Of a stretch of 64,000 nucleotides of DNA, positions 42,692 through 51,001 are shown in pieces. Numbering within the stretch: position 1 is the first letter of the stretch; each line of letters starts with the position of its first letter. The position numbers and the translations under genes were made by a program. The stretch is taken from positions 186,001-250,000 of the forward strand of contig NZ_CP088297.1 of assembly GCF_024666615.1 (NCBI RefSeq), read 5' to 3'. This DNA is from Aquabacterium sp. J223 (GTDB taxonomy: Bacteria; Pseudomonadota; Gammaproteobacteria; Burkholderiales; Burkholderiaceae_C). The notes beneath the pieces were generated by a model. That model ran no database searches. It was given only the letters and a program-made list of their open reading frames with translations, and was not told the DNA's origin.

Positions 42692-43615
42692 ATGGTGAAC
42701 CCGCGCCCCGCCGACGCCCCGGCGCCCGACATCGCCGCCGTGCAGGTGGCGGTGCGCGGCCTGGGGGCGCGTTTCGACGACGAGGTGCTGCAGGCGACCA
42801 AGGCGCTGTACGCCCCCTTCCGCCAGGCCGTGCCGGCGGGTGTGGCCCTGCGCCGCGACCTGGCCTACGGCCCCGACCCCCGGCAGCGGCTGGACCTGTA
42901 CCGGCCGGCCGGCGGCGCGCCGGCGCCGCTGCTGCTGTACGTGCCCGGCGGCGGCTTCACCGGCGGCGACAAGGACGGCGGGGACGGGGTCTACGGCAAC
43001 GTCGGCGCCTACTTCGCGGCCCGCGGCTGGCAGGTGGCGGTGATGAACTACCGGCTCGCCCCCGCCCACGCCTGGCCCGCCGGCAGCGAGGACGTGGCGC
43101 GGGCGATCGACTGGCTGCTGCAGCCCGGCCACGCCGAGCTCGGGCCGACCGGGGCGAGCGGGCCGGCGGCGGGGCTGGTGGCCTGGGGCCAGTCCGCCGG
43201 CGCGGCGCACCTGGCCGGCGTGGTGTTCGATCCCCGCTTCGCGGGCGCGGCGTCGCGGCTGCGGGCGGCGCTGCTGATGAGCGGCCTGTACGACCCGCAG
43301 GCGCCGTTGCGGCCGGGGCCGCTGGCCTACTACGGCGACGACGACGCCGCCTGGCCGGCGCGCTCGCCGCTGCGCGGGGCCCGCCCGGGGCACGCGCCGG
43401 TGCTGCTGAGCGTGGCCGAGTTCGACCCGCCCGACATGGCGCGGCAGACGCTGCAGCTGGCCGACCGGCTGACGGCGCTGGACGGCCACTGCCCGCCGCT
43501 GCTGCAGCACGCCGGGCACAACCACGTGTCCACGGTGCTCAGCGTCGGCACGCCGCAGGACGACGTCGGCCGCGCGCTGCTCGGCTGGCTGGGGGCGGCC
43601 GCCGCGCCGCGCTGA
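42692..43615 (+). CDS. alpha/beta hydrolase (HSL/BD-FAE family)
   Basis: A 307-residue hydrolase. The oxyanion motif LLYVPGGGFTGGDKDGG lies near residue 85 (GGGF in place of HGGG), nucleophile GQSAGAAHLAG near 170, acid region LLSVAEFDPP near 235 and catalytic His in HAGHNHVS near 275. It probably cleaves an ester formed or exposed by the preceding hydroxylase. It is the last gene of the TetR-controlled group. A C-rich/G-rich hairpin follows about 90 bp after the stop. Confidence 0.9.
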   Translation: MVNPRPADAPAPDIAAVQVAVRGLGARFDDEVLQATKALYAPFRQAVPAGVALRRDLAYGPDPRQRLDLYRPAGGAPAPLLLYVPGGGFTGGDKDGGDGVYGNVGAYFAARGWQVAVMNYRLAPAHAWPAGSEDVARAIDWLLQPGHAELGPTGASGPAAGLVAWGQSAGAAHLAGVVFDPRFAGAASRLRAALLMSGLYDPQAPLRPGPLAYYGDDDAAWPARSPLRGARPGHAPVLLSVAEFDPPDMARQTLQLADRLTALDGHCPPLLQHAGHNHVSTVLSVGTPQDDVGRALLGWLGAAAAPR

Positions 43616-43702
43616 CGACCACGCGGGCGCCATCGGGGCGCCAGCCGGGGCGGCCTGGGCGGACGGCGCTCGGCGGCCTGTGGGCCGCGCGCCACGGCGG
43701 CC

Positions 43703-43750
43703 TCCCCCGTTGGGGGGACAACCCTTTTTGGGTGTAGCGGCCAGGGGGTC
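43703..43750 (+). repeat. dispersed palindromic element / possible terminator (copy 1)
   Basis: TCCCCC and GGGGGA form a hairpin, followed by CAACCCTTTTTGGGTGTAGC. The CCTTTT(T)GGGT(G)TAGC core recurs, inverted, at 61.96 kb. It lies after the hydrolase gene and could terminate its transcript. Confidence 0.4.
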
Positions 43751-43797
43751 GGCCCGGTCACCATTCGTGGACTCAGGGACACGAACAGGGGCCGACC

Positions 43798-44151
43798 ATG
43801 GACCACCACCACACGCTCACCCACCAGCTGCTGCAGCGCGCCGTCGAGCAGGCGCTGGTGCTGGAAGGCCTGGACCTGGCCCTGTTCGAGGTCGAGGTGG
43901 CGCAGACCGAGCCGCTGTTCGACCCCACCATCGTCATCCGCCGGCTCGGCGCACAGGAGCGGCTCTACGTCGGCGGCGCCCAGTGGCGGCACGACCTGCG
44001 GCAGGACATCGCGTCCGGCTGCTTCCGGGCGCCGCTGGACGGCGAACCGTCGCAGGGGTCGGGCCGGGCGGCGCGGCCGTCGGCCGGCGGCTGGCGGCGG
44101 CTGCCGCAGCTGCTGCTGCGCCGACGCGGCGTGTCGGCCGGCCTGGCCTGA
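43798..44151 (+). CDS. hypothetical protein
   Basis: An open frame of 117 residues that I do not recognise. The first 60 residues (QLLQRAVEQALVLEGLDLALFEVEVAQ) look like a plausible small folded domain; the rest is Arg/Gly/Ser-rich. It starts with ATG after a weak AGGGG. It stands alone between convergent genes. It could be a spurious high-GC frame. Confidence 0.4.
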   Translation: MDHHHTLTHQLLQRAVEQALVLEGLDLALFEVEVAQTEPLFDPTIVIRRLGAQERLYVGGAQWRHDLRQDIASGCFRAPLDGEPSQGSGRAARPSAGGWRRLPQLLLRRRGVSAGLA

Positions 44152-44177
44152 ACGGACGACGTCCCTGCCCGGCCGCG

Positions 44178-44555
44178 TCAGCCCGGGCCCAGCGCCGCCA
44201 GCAGGGCGGCCACGTCGACCGGCTTGACGAGGTGTTCGTCGAAGCCCGCCAGCCGCAGCCGCTCACGGTCCTCCGGCCGGCCCCAGCCGGTGACGGCGAC
44301 GAGGCGCACCGCGGCGCCCCAGGGCTGCCGCCGCGTCCAGCGGGCGACTTCCTCGCCGGTGGCGCCCGGCATGCCGATGTCCAGCACCATCACCTGCGGC
44401 CGCCACTCGGCCGCCACCGCCTGCGCCAGGCGGCCGTCGCTGGCGGTGCGCACGGTGTGGCCCTCCAGGCCGAGCACCAGCGCCAGGCTGTCGGCGGCGT
44501 CGGGCTGGTCGTCGGCGACCAGCACCTTCAGGCCCGGACCCGCCGCCGGCGGCAC
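44178..44555 (-). CDS. stand-alone response-regulator receiver
   Basis: A 125-residue CheY-like receiver: VLVADDQPDAAD (acidic pair), MVLDIGMPGATG (phospho-acceptor), VAVTGWG and HLVKPVDV (conserved Lys). There is no output domain. The GTG start lies 28 bases inside the 3' end of the kinase gene, so the two overlap and are co-expressed. It is the last member of a four-gene signalling cluster and probably receives phosphate from the kinase before it. Confidence 0.88.
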   Translation of the reverse strand: MPPAAGPGLKVLVADDQPDAADSLALVLGLEGHTVRTASDGRLAQAVAAEWRPQVMVLDIGMPGATGEEVARWTRRQPWGAAVRLVAVTGWGRPEDRERLRLAGFDEHLVKPVDVAALLAALGPG

Positions 44556-46069
44556 CGGCGACGCTTCGGTGGCCGGTGACCCCCGTGGTCGGGCTCCCCG
44601 AGCACCGGCAGCCGCACCTCGACCCGGGTGCCCTGGCCCTCGCCCCGGCTGAAGGCGCGCGCCGTGCCGCCGTGCAGCTGCACCAGCTGGCGCACCACCG
44701 CCAGCCCGATGCCCAGCCCGCCGGGGGTGTGGGCCGTCGGCCCGGCCTGCACCTGCACGAAGGGCTCAAAGACGTCGCTGAGCATCGCGGGCGGGATGCC
44801 GGGGCCGTCGTCGACCACCCACAGGCCGGCCCAGCCCGGGGCCTCGCGCAGCCGCGCCGCGCCGGCGTCGACGCGGCCGCCGGCGGGGGTGAACTTCAAC
44901 GCGTTGTGCAGCAGGTTGTCGATGACCTGCTTCAGCCGCAGCGGATCGCCGTGGACGGTGACCGGCGCGGACCCGGCGCCCAGCCGCAGCTGCAGCCCCC
45001 GCGAGCGGGCCAGCGGCTGCAGGTCGTCCACCGCATGGCGCACCAGCGCCAGCAGGTCGGTGGGCGCCGGCCGCAGCTCGATGCGGCCGCTGCCGATGTG
45101 GCCCAGGTCGAGCAGCTGGTCGAGCAGCGCGCCCATGGCCGCCACCTGCCGTTCGATGACGCCGCGCGCCGAGGCGACGACCGTCGGCGCGGCCCGGTCG
45201 TCGAGCAGCCGGGCGGCGTAGCGGATGGGCGCCAGCGGGTTGCGCAGCTCGTGGCCGAGGGTGGCGATGAACTGGTCCTTCTGCCGGTCGGCCTGCCGCA
45301 GCCGGGCCTCGGCCTGCTTGCGCGCGGTGATGTCCTCGACCACGCCGACCACCCGTCCGCCGCCGTCCGGGATGCCGGCGACGCGCAGCCAGCGCAGGCC
45401 TTGCGGCCCCTGCAGGCGGAAGTCCTCGTCGAAGCGGGCGACGCCGCTGGCCACCGCCTGCACGTGCGAGCGCAGGCGGGCCGCGTCGTCGGCCGGCGCC
45501 TGCCGCAGCAGCCAGCCGACGTCGAGCCGCCGCCGGCCGGCGAACAGCCCCGAGGCGCCGCCGTGCACCGTCAGCCGCTGGCGCGCGAGGTCGAGCTCCC
45601 AGACGTCCATCGAGGCCGACTGCGTCGCCAGCTTCAGCAGGGCCTCGCTGCGCTGCAGGGCGGCGGCGGCGAGCGCGGCGTCGCGCCGCCGGTCGCGCCG
45701 CTCGAGGGCCGCCCGCACCGCATAGGGCACGCGGGCATAGTGGCGCGGGCCCTTGATGAGGTAGTCGTCCACGCCTTCGCGCAGCGCCTCGGCGGCCACC
45801 GCCTCGCTGCCGCTGGCGGTGAACAGCATCACCGGCAGCGCCGGCCGCTCGGCCCGCAGCCGGCGGAACACGTCGAGCCCGGTCGACCAGTGCAGCTGGT
45901 AGTCGGTCACCGCCACGTCCCAGTCGCGGCCCGCCGCCAGCAGGACGTCCAGCTCGCCGGGCCGGCCCACCTCGTCGGCCGTGACCTCACCCAGCACGCG
46001 GCGCACCTCGCGCAGCGCCAGCGCCCGGTCGTCGGGGTTGTCGTCGATCAGCAGCAGGCGCAGCGTCAT
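44528..46069 (-). CDS. receiver-PAS hybrid sensor histidine kinase
   Basis: A 513-residue cytosolic protein. An N-terminal receiver (LLIDDNPDDRAL, VAVTDYQLHWSTG, MLFTASGSEA, YLIKGP) is followed by a PAS/PAC module (residues 150-260, ending VVEDITARKQAEA), a HisKA box with FIATLGHELRNPLAPIR and an ATPase domain with NLLHNALKFTPAGG, VDDGPGIP and GLGIGLAVVRQL. The C-terminus is an Arg-rich tail. The receiver-first order fits a relay in which the upstream kinase or regulator feeds this protein. It starts 5 bp after the Rcp-like regulator gene. Confidence 0.9.
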   Translation of the reverse strand: MTLRLLLIDDNPDDRALALREVRRVLGEVTADEVGRPGELDVLLAAGRDWDVAVTDYQLHWSTGLDVFRRLRAERPALPVMLFTASGSEAVAAEALREGVDDYLIKGPRHYARVPYAVRAALERRDRRRDAALAAAALQRSEALLKLATQSASMDVWELDLARQRLTVHGGASGLFAGRRRLDVGWLLRQAPADDAARLRSHVQAVASGVARFDEDFRLQGPQGLRWLRVAGIPDGGGRVVGVVEDITARKQAEARLRQADRQKDQFIATLGHELRNPLAPIRYAARLLDDRAAPTVVASARGVIERQVAAMGALLDQLLDLGHIGSGRIELRPAPTDLLALVRHAVDDLQPLARSRGLQLRLGAGSAPVTVHGDPLRLKQVIDNLLHNALKFTPAGGRVDAGAARLREAPGWAGLWVVDDGPGIPPAMLSDVFEPFVQVQAGPTAHTPGGLGIGLAVVRQLVQLHGGTARAFSRGEGQGTRVEVRLPVLGEPDHGGHRPPKRRRCRRRRVRA

Positions 46070-46074
46070 GGCGG

Positions 46075-46530
46075 TCAACCGACGAGGGCCCGGTGCTGCC
46101 GCAGCCAGAAGCCGAGCGTGGCGTCGACCATGGCCTGCAGCGCCTGGCTGCCGCCCGGCTTCTGCACGTAGGCGTTGGCGCCGGCGGCCAGCGCGGCGAC
46201 CACGTCCTCCGCCTCGCCGGAACTGCTCATCACGACGACGGCCAGGCCGGTCAGCGCCGGCTCGCCGCGCAGCCATTGCAGCACCTCGCGGCCGCTGCGT
46301 CGCGGCAGCTTCCAGTCGAGCAGCAGCAGCCGCGGCAGCGGGAAGCGCTGGCGGTCGGCATAGTCGCCGCGGCCATCCAGGTAGGCGCAGGCGGCCTCGC
46401 CGTCGGCCAGCGCCTGCAGCTGCGTGCCGACGGCCGAGCGCTGCAGCGCGCGCCGCAGCAGCAGCAGGTCGTCCGGGTTGTCCTCGACCACCAGCAGCGT
46501 GGGCGGGCGCGGCGACGGCACGGCGCTCAC
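46075..46530 (-). CDS. Rcp1-like response regulator
   Basis: A 151-residue single-domain regulator of the type paired with phytochrome-like kinases: LLVVEDNPDDLLLLRRALQ, LLLLDWKLPRRSG (phospho-Asp), VVVMSSSGEAED and AYVQKPGG. The GTG start is in a GTGA overlap with the stop of the CHASE3 kinase gene, coupling their translation. The insertion before the phospho-Asp is typical of the Rcp subgroup. Confidence 0.9.
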   Translation of the reverse strand: MSAVPSPRPPTLLVVEDNPDDLLLLRRALQRSAVGTQLQALADGEAACAYLDGRGDYADRQRFPLPRLLLLDWKLPRRSGREVLQWLRGEPALTGLAVVVMSSSGEAEDVVAALAAGANAYVQKPGGSQALQAMVDATLGFWLRQHRALVG

Positions 46531-47990
46531 CCGCGGCCCTCCTGCGGCGCGGCGCGCAGCCAGACCTCGAAGCGGCTGCCGGCGCCGGGCCGGCTGTCCA
46601 GCCGCACCTGGCCGCCCATGCGCTCCACCGCCTTGCGCACGATGGCCAGGCCGATGCCGGTGCCGGCGTACTGCTCCTGGCCGTGCAGCCGCTCGAAGAC
46701 GGCGAACACCCGTTCGTGCTGGGCGGGGTCGATGCCGATGCCGTTGTCCTGCACGCTGAGCGCCACGCCATCGCCCTCGCGCCGGCCGCTCACCCGCACC
46801 TGCGGCCGCACGCCGGGGGCGACGAACTTGACCGCGTTGGCCAGCAGGTTGGCCAGCACCTGGCCGAGCGTCGGCGGGTGCGCCCACACCACCGGCAGCG
46901 GCGGCTCGACCTGCACCTCGCCGCCGCTGCGCTGCAGCTCGGCGCGCAGGTCCTGCAGCACCGACTCCAGCAGCGGCTGCACCGCCACCGGCTCCAGCCG
47001 CAGCGCGGTGCGGGCGGTGCGGCTGTAGGCCAGCAGGTCGGTGACCAGCCGGTCCAGCCGGGCCGCGCTGGCGGCCAGCCGCTGCGCGAAGTCGCGGCCG
47101 GCGTCGCTCAGGCGCGCCTGCTCGTCCTCCAGCAGGGCGCCGGCGAAGCCCTCGATGTTGCGCAGGGGCGCCCGCAGGTCGTGCGCCACCGTGCGCGCGA
47201 AGTCCTCCAGCTCGGCGTTGGCGTCGGCCAGCTCGGCGGTGCGCTCGGCCACCCGCCGTTCCAGCAGCTCGGCGGAGCGGCGCAGCTGGTCGTTGGCGTC
47301 GCGCAGCGCCTCGGCCTGCACCTGCAGCGCCTGGCGCGAGCGGTGCAGCTCGTCGCGCTCGGCCGACAACTGGCGGGCATGGCGGGTGGCGCTGCGGTTC
47401 AGCCCGAGCAGCAGGCCGAGCGCCAGCAGGGCGGTGCCGGCCGCGGCCGCCGTGCCCTGGGCGCCGGCGCGGCGGGCGCTGCGCAGCCGGTCCTGCAGCA
47501 GGCTGTCCTCGGCATGGCGCATGGCCACCAGCTGTTCGCGAAGCGCCATCGACTCGGCCCGGCCGCGGGTCGCCACCCGCACCATGGCCTCGTCCACTCG
47601 GCCGGCATCGCGCAGCCGGCGGCCCTCGTCCATGCCGTCGAAGCGCTGCGCCAGCGCCTGGCGAAGTTGCGGCAGGCGCTGCTGCTGCCCCAGGTTGTCG
47701 CGGGTGAACTCGCCGATGGCCTGCAGCTCGACCTCGGCCAGCGCACGGGCCTGCGCATAGTCGTCGGCGAAGTCGAATTCGCCGGTGAGCAGGTAGGCGC
47801 GCTGGGCGCTCTCCGCGCTGTTCAGGGCGGCGGACAGGTCGCCCAGCCGGGCGATGGCCTCGTGCGTGTGCGCCACCCAGCCGGCGGTGGCGCCCTGCAC
47901 GCGCACTGCGGACACGGTGAGCGCGCCGGCACCGGCCAGCACCAGCACCGCCACGGCGGTGGTGGCGCGCAGCAGCGCGAGGCCTTGCAT
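46527..47990 (-). CDS. CHASE3-domain membrane histidine kinase
   Basis: A 487-residue sensor. Two transmembrane helices (residues 8-28 and about 180-200) flank a CHASE3 extracytoplasmic domain containing LNSAESAQRAYLLTGEFDF. After the second helix a coiled coil (about residues 205-265) leads to HisKA with FARTVAHDLRAPLRNIEGF and an ATPase domain with NLLANAVKFVAPG, VQDNGIGIDP and GTGIGLAIVRKA. The kinase core matches cyanobacterial-type phytochrome kinases, which pair with Rcp regulators like the one encoded next. It is the first gene of the four-gene cluster. Confidence 0.92.
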   Translation of the reverse strand: MQGLALLRATTAVAVLVLAGAGALTVSAVRVQGATAGWVAHTHEAIARLGDLSAALNSAESAQRAYLLTGEFDFADDYAQARALAEVELQAIGEFTRDNLGQQQRLPQLRQALAQRFDGMDEGRRLRDAGRVDEAMVRVATRGRAESMALREQLVAMRHAEDSLLQDRLRSARRAGAQGTAAAAGTALLALGLLLGLNRSATRHARQLSAERDELHRSRQALQVQAEALRDANDQLRRSAELLERRVAERTAELADANAELEDFARTVAHDLRAPLRNIEGFAGALLEDEQARLSDAGRDFAQRLAASAARLDRLVTDLLAYSRTARTALRLEPVAVQPLLESVLQDLRAELQRSGGEVQVEPPLPVVWAHPPTLGQVLANLLANAVKFVAPGVRPQVRVSGRREGDGVALSVQDNGIGIDPAQHERVFAVFERLHGQEQYAGTGIGLAIVRKAVERMGGQVRLDSRPGAGSRFEVWLRAAPQEGRG

Positions 47991-48009
47991 GCGCCCGGGC
48001 CGCAGGGCG

Positions 48010-48405
48010 TCAGTCCTGCCGGCGCGCGATGGCGCGGGCCAGCTCTGCCTTGGTCATCGTCGAGCGGCCGCGGATGCCCAGCGTGCGGGCGCGCTCGTAC
48101 AGCGCATCGCGGCTGTGGCCCCGCTCGTCGACGCCGCCGGCGGTGGACCGGTCGGACCGCCGGGCCGCCTCGCCCGACCGCGCGGCCTGCGCGTCCGACG
48201 GGCCCTTGCGGGACTTCGGCTCCCAGTGGTCGCCCACCTTCTCGAAGCCGTGCTTCAGCGAGGCATAGGCGGTGCGGCTGGCGCGTTCGCCGGGGCCGTA
48301 GGTCTGCTCGGCGCTGCGCAGCGTCTTGGCGTAGGTGCGCTGGGCCGGCGCCGGCGACCGCGCCAGCGTGCCGGGCAGCGCGACCCCGTCCTGCTTCTTG
48401 GGCAT
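48010..48405 (-). CDS. ChaB family protein with C-terminal Rho-N/SAP-like motif
   Basis: A 131-residue basic protein. The ChaB fold covers about residues 25-75 (AQRTYAKTLRSAEQTYG, SRTAYASLKHGFEKVGDHW). The last 40 residues (RDALYERARTLGIRGRSTMTK, ELARAIARRQD) form a small helix-extended-helix nucleic-acid-binding motif. ChaB proteins were named as cation-transport regulators, but the role is uncertain. The ATG start is preceded by AGGAG. It is a stand-alone gene. Confidence 0.85.
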   Translation of the reverse strand: MPKKQDGVALPGTLARSPAPAQRTYAKTLRSAEQTYGPGERASRTAYASLKHGFEKVGDHWEPKSRKGPSDAQAARSGEAARRSDRSTAGGVDERGHSRDALYERARTLGIRGRSTMTKAELARAIARRQD

Positions 48406-48493
48406 GGGCACTCCTTTCGATCTGCCCCTCCCTTGGGCAAGCGTTGTTCCGCCGCCCCACAATCGCCCGCCGAGTTCCGTTCCCCTTCACGCC

Positions 48494-49201
48494 ATGACCG
48501 ACCTGTCCGCCTTCCCCATCACCCGCAAGTGGCCGGCCCGCCACCCCGACCGGCTGCAGCTGTATTCGCTGCCCACGCCCAACGGCGTGAAGGTGTCGAT
48601 CGCGCTGGAGGAGACCGGCCTGCCCTACGAGCCGCACCTGGTGCGCTTCGACCGCGACGACCAGATGACGCCGGAGTTCCTGTCGCTGAACCCGAACAAC
48701 AAGATCCCGGCCATCCTCGACCCGCAGGGGCCGGACGGCCGGCCGTTCACGCTGTTCGAATCGGGCGCCATCCTGGTCTACCTGGCGGGCAAGACGGGGC
48801 AGCTGATGCCCGCCGACACCGCCGGCCGCTACCAGTGCCTGCAGTGGGTGATGTTCCAGATGGGCGGCATCGGGCCGATGTTCGGCCAGGTGGGCTTCTT
48901 CCATAAGTTCGCCGGCAAGGACTACGAGGACAAGCGGCCGCGCGACCGCTACGTCGCCGAGTCGCGGCGGCTGCTCGGCGTGCTCGACGGGCACCTGAAG
49001 GGCAAGGACTGGATCCTCGGCAAGGCGTATTCGATCGCCGACATCGCCACCTTCCCCTGGATCCGCAACCTGGCCGGCTTCTACGGCGCCGGGGAACTGG
49101 TCGGCTTCGACGACTTCAAGCAGGTGCGGCGCGTGCTGACGGCCTTCCTCGAACGGCCCGCGGTGCAGCGCGGACTCGAGATCCCGCAGCGCCCGGCCTG
49201 A
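48494..49201 (+). CDS. glutathione S-transferase (YghU/YfcG, nu-class-like)
   Basis: A 235-residue enzyme. The thioredoxin-like domain has LQLYSLPTPNGVKVSIALEE, the cis-proline NNKIPAILDP and the glutathione-binding ESGAILVYLA. The helical domain has QWVMFQMGGIGPMFGQVGFF and the folding motif YSIADIATFPW. The TPNG motif with Asn in place of the usual Tyr/Ser/Cys marks the nu-type group with disulfide-bond reductase activity. It is 17 bp upstream of the antiporter gene. GST partners are known for Kef systems, so functional coupling is possible. Confidence 0.93.
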   Translation: MTDLSAFPITRKWPARHPDRLQLYSLPTPNGVKVSIALEETGLPYEPHLVRFDRDDQMTPEFLSLNPNNKIPAILDPQGPDGRPFTLFESGAILVYLAGKTGQLMPADTAGRYQCLQWVMFQMGGIGPMFGQVGFFHKFAGKDYEDKRPRDRYVAESRRLLGVLDGHLKGKDWILGKAYSIADIATFPWIRNLAGFYGAGELVGFDDFKQVRRVLTAFLERPAVQRGLEIPQRPA

Positions 49202-49218
49202 CACGCACACCACCGTCC

Positions 49219-50931
49219 ATGCACCACGACATCAGCCTCATCACCACCCTGGCGGTCGGTTTCGGCCTCGCCCTGCTGCTCGGCGTCATCGCCGTGCGGC
49301 TCAAGCTGCCGGCGCTGGTCGGCTACCTGCTGGCCGGCGTGGCCATCGGCCCCGGCACGCCGGGCTTCGTCGCCGACGTCGGCCTGGCCGGCCAGCTGGC
49401 CGAGGTCGGCGTCATGCTGCTGATGTTCGGCGTCGGCCTGCACTTCTCACTCGACGACCTGCTGGCGGTGCGTCGCATCGCGCTGCCGGGTGCCGTCGTG
49501 CAGATCGCGGTGGCCACCGCCATGGGCTTCGGCCTGGCGCAGTGGTGGGGCTGGAGCGTCGGCGCCGGGCTGGTCTTCGGGCTGGCGCTGTCGGTGGCCA
49601 GCACCGTGGTGCTGCTCAAGGCGCTGGACGCGCAGGGCCTGACCGAGACCGGCAACGGCCGCATCGCCATCGGCTGGCTGGTGGTGGAGGACCTGGCCAT
49701 GGTGCTGGTGCTGGTGCTGCTGCCGGCGCTGTCGGGCGTGCTCGGCGGCAAGACCGACGGCCACGCCGGCGGCAGCCTGGGCTGGACGCTGGCCAAGACG
49801 CTGGCGCAGGTGGTGGCCTTCGTCGTGGTGATGCTGGTGGCCGGCCGCCGGGTGCTGCCCTGGCTGCTGTGGCAGGTGACGCGCACCGGCTCGCGCGAGC
49901 TGTTCACGCTGTGCGTGGTGGCCGCGGCGCTGTCCATCGCCTACGGGGCGACGGCGCTGTTCGGCGTGTCGTTCGCGCTCGGTGCGTTCTTCGCCGGCAT
50001 GGTGCTGCGCGAGTCGGAGTTCAGCCACCGCGCGGCCGACGAATCGCTGCCGCTGCGCGACGCCTTCGCGGTGCTGTTCTTCGTCTCCGTCGGCATGCTG
50101 TTCGAGCCGCGGGTGCTGGTCGACGAGCCGCTGAAGGTGCTGGCGGTGGTGGCCGTCATCGTGCTGGGCAAGAGCATCGCGGCGATGGCGGTGGTGCTGC
50201 TGCTGCGCTACCCGCCGGGCACGGCGCTGACCGTGTCGGCCAGCCTGGCGCAGATCGGCGAGTTCTCCTTCATCCTGGCCGCGATGGGGGTCGCGCTCGG
50301 GCTGCTGCCGCCCGAGGGGCAGAGCCTGATCGTCGCCGGCGCGCTGATCTCGATCGCCGTCAACCCGTGGGCCTTCCGCGCGGCGCGGCCGCTGCAGACC
50401 TGGCTGCAGACGCGCTCGGCGCTGGCGCGCCGGCTGGCTCAGCGCGACGACCCGCTGTCGGAGCTGCCGCCGGCCACCGAGGCGCAGTACCTGTCGCGCC
50501 AGGTGGTGGTGGTCGGCCATGGGCGGGTGGGCAAGCGCATCACCGCCGCGCTGCAGGCGGCCAAGGTGCCCTTCGTCGTCGCCGAGCGCCACCGTGAGCG
50601 GGTGGAGCAGCTGCGCGCCGAGGGCCTGCCGGCGGTGTGGGGTGACGCCGCCGAGGCGTCGGTGCTGATCCAGGCGCACATCGCGCGCGCCCGGCTGCTG
50701 CTCATCGCCACCTCCGACGTGGTGGGCGTGCGGCAGATGATCGAGACGGCGCGGCAGCTCAACCCGTCGATCGAGATCCTGGTGCGGGCCCACAGCACGG
50801 AGGAAGTGCAGTGGCTGTCCGCCGAGTGCGGCGCCACCGCCTTCCTCGCCGAGGACGCGCTGGCCGCGGCGATGGCCGAGCGGGCCACCGCGGTGCCGCC
50901 GATGCCGGTGCCGGGCGCCGCGCCGGCCTGA
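49219..50931 (+). CDS. monovalent cation:proton antiporter-2 (CPA2/YbaL-Kef type) with TrkA-N domain
   Basis: A 570-residue inner-membrane antiporter. About a dozen transmembrane segments carry LPALVGYLLAGVAIGPGTPG, MLLMFGVGLHFS and VEDLAMVLVLVLLP. The C-terminal RCK/TrkA-N domain (from about residue 425) has VVVVGHGRVGKRITAAL, the NAD(H)-binding glycine motif, and GDAAEASVL. There is no TrkA-C domain, as in YbaL. It exchanges K+ or Na+ for H+ under nucleotide control. It follows a GST gene closely and converges with vanA. Confidence 0.94.
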   Translation: MHHDISLITTLAVGFGLALLLGVIAVRLKLPALVGYLLAGVAIGPGTPGFVADVGLAGQLAEVGVMLLMFGVGLHFSLDDLLAVRRIALPGAVVQIAVATAMGFGLAQWWGWSVGAGLVFGLALSVASTVVLLKALDAQGLTETGNGRIAIGWLVVEDLAMVLVLVLLPALSGVLGGKTDGHAGGSLGWTLAKTLAQVVAFVVVMLVAGRRVLPWLLWQVTRTGSRELFTLCVVAAALSIAYGATALFGVSFALGAFFAGMVLRESEFSHRAADESLPLRDAFAVLFFVSVGMLFEPRVLVDEPLKVLAVVAVIVLGKSIAAMAVVLLLRYPPGTALTVSASLAQIGEFSFILAAMGVALGLLPPEGQSLIVAGALISIAVNPWAFRAARPLQTWLQTRSALARRLAQRDDPLSELPPATEAQYLSRQVVVVGHGRVGKRITAALQAAKVPFVVAERHRERVEQLRAEGLPAVWGDAAEASVLIQAHIARARLLLIATSDVVGVRQMIETARQLNPSIEILVRAHSTEEVQWLSAECGATAFLAEDALAAAMAERATAVPPMPVPGAAPA

Positions 50932-50972
50932 GGCCGCGGGCCGGGGCGGAAGCGCCCCCGCGGGCCGGGGCA

Positions 50973-50994
50973 CGGGAGCGCTCCCGCGCTCCCG
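50973..50994. terminator. bidirectional hairpin between convergent genes
   Basis: CGGGAGCG and CGCTCCCG form a perfect 8-bp stem with a 6-nt loop between the antiporter and vanA stops. There is no clear T-run on either side, so termination efficiency is uncertain. Confidence 0.45.
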
Positions 50995-51001
50995 TTGGGC
51001 G

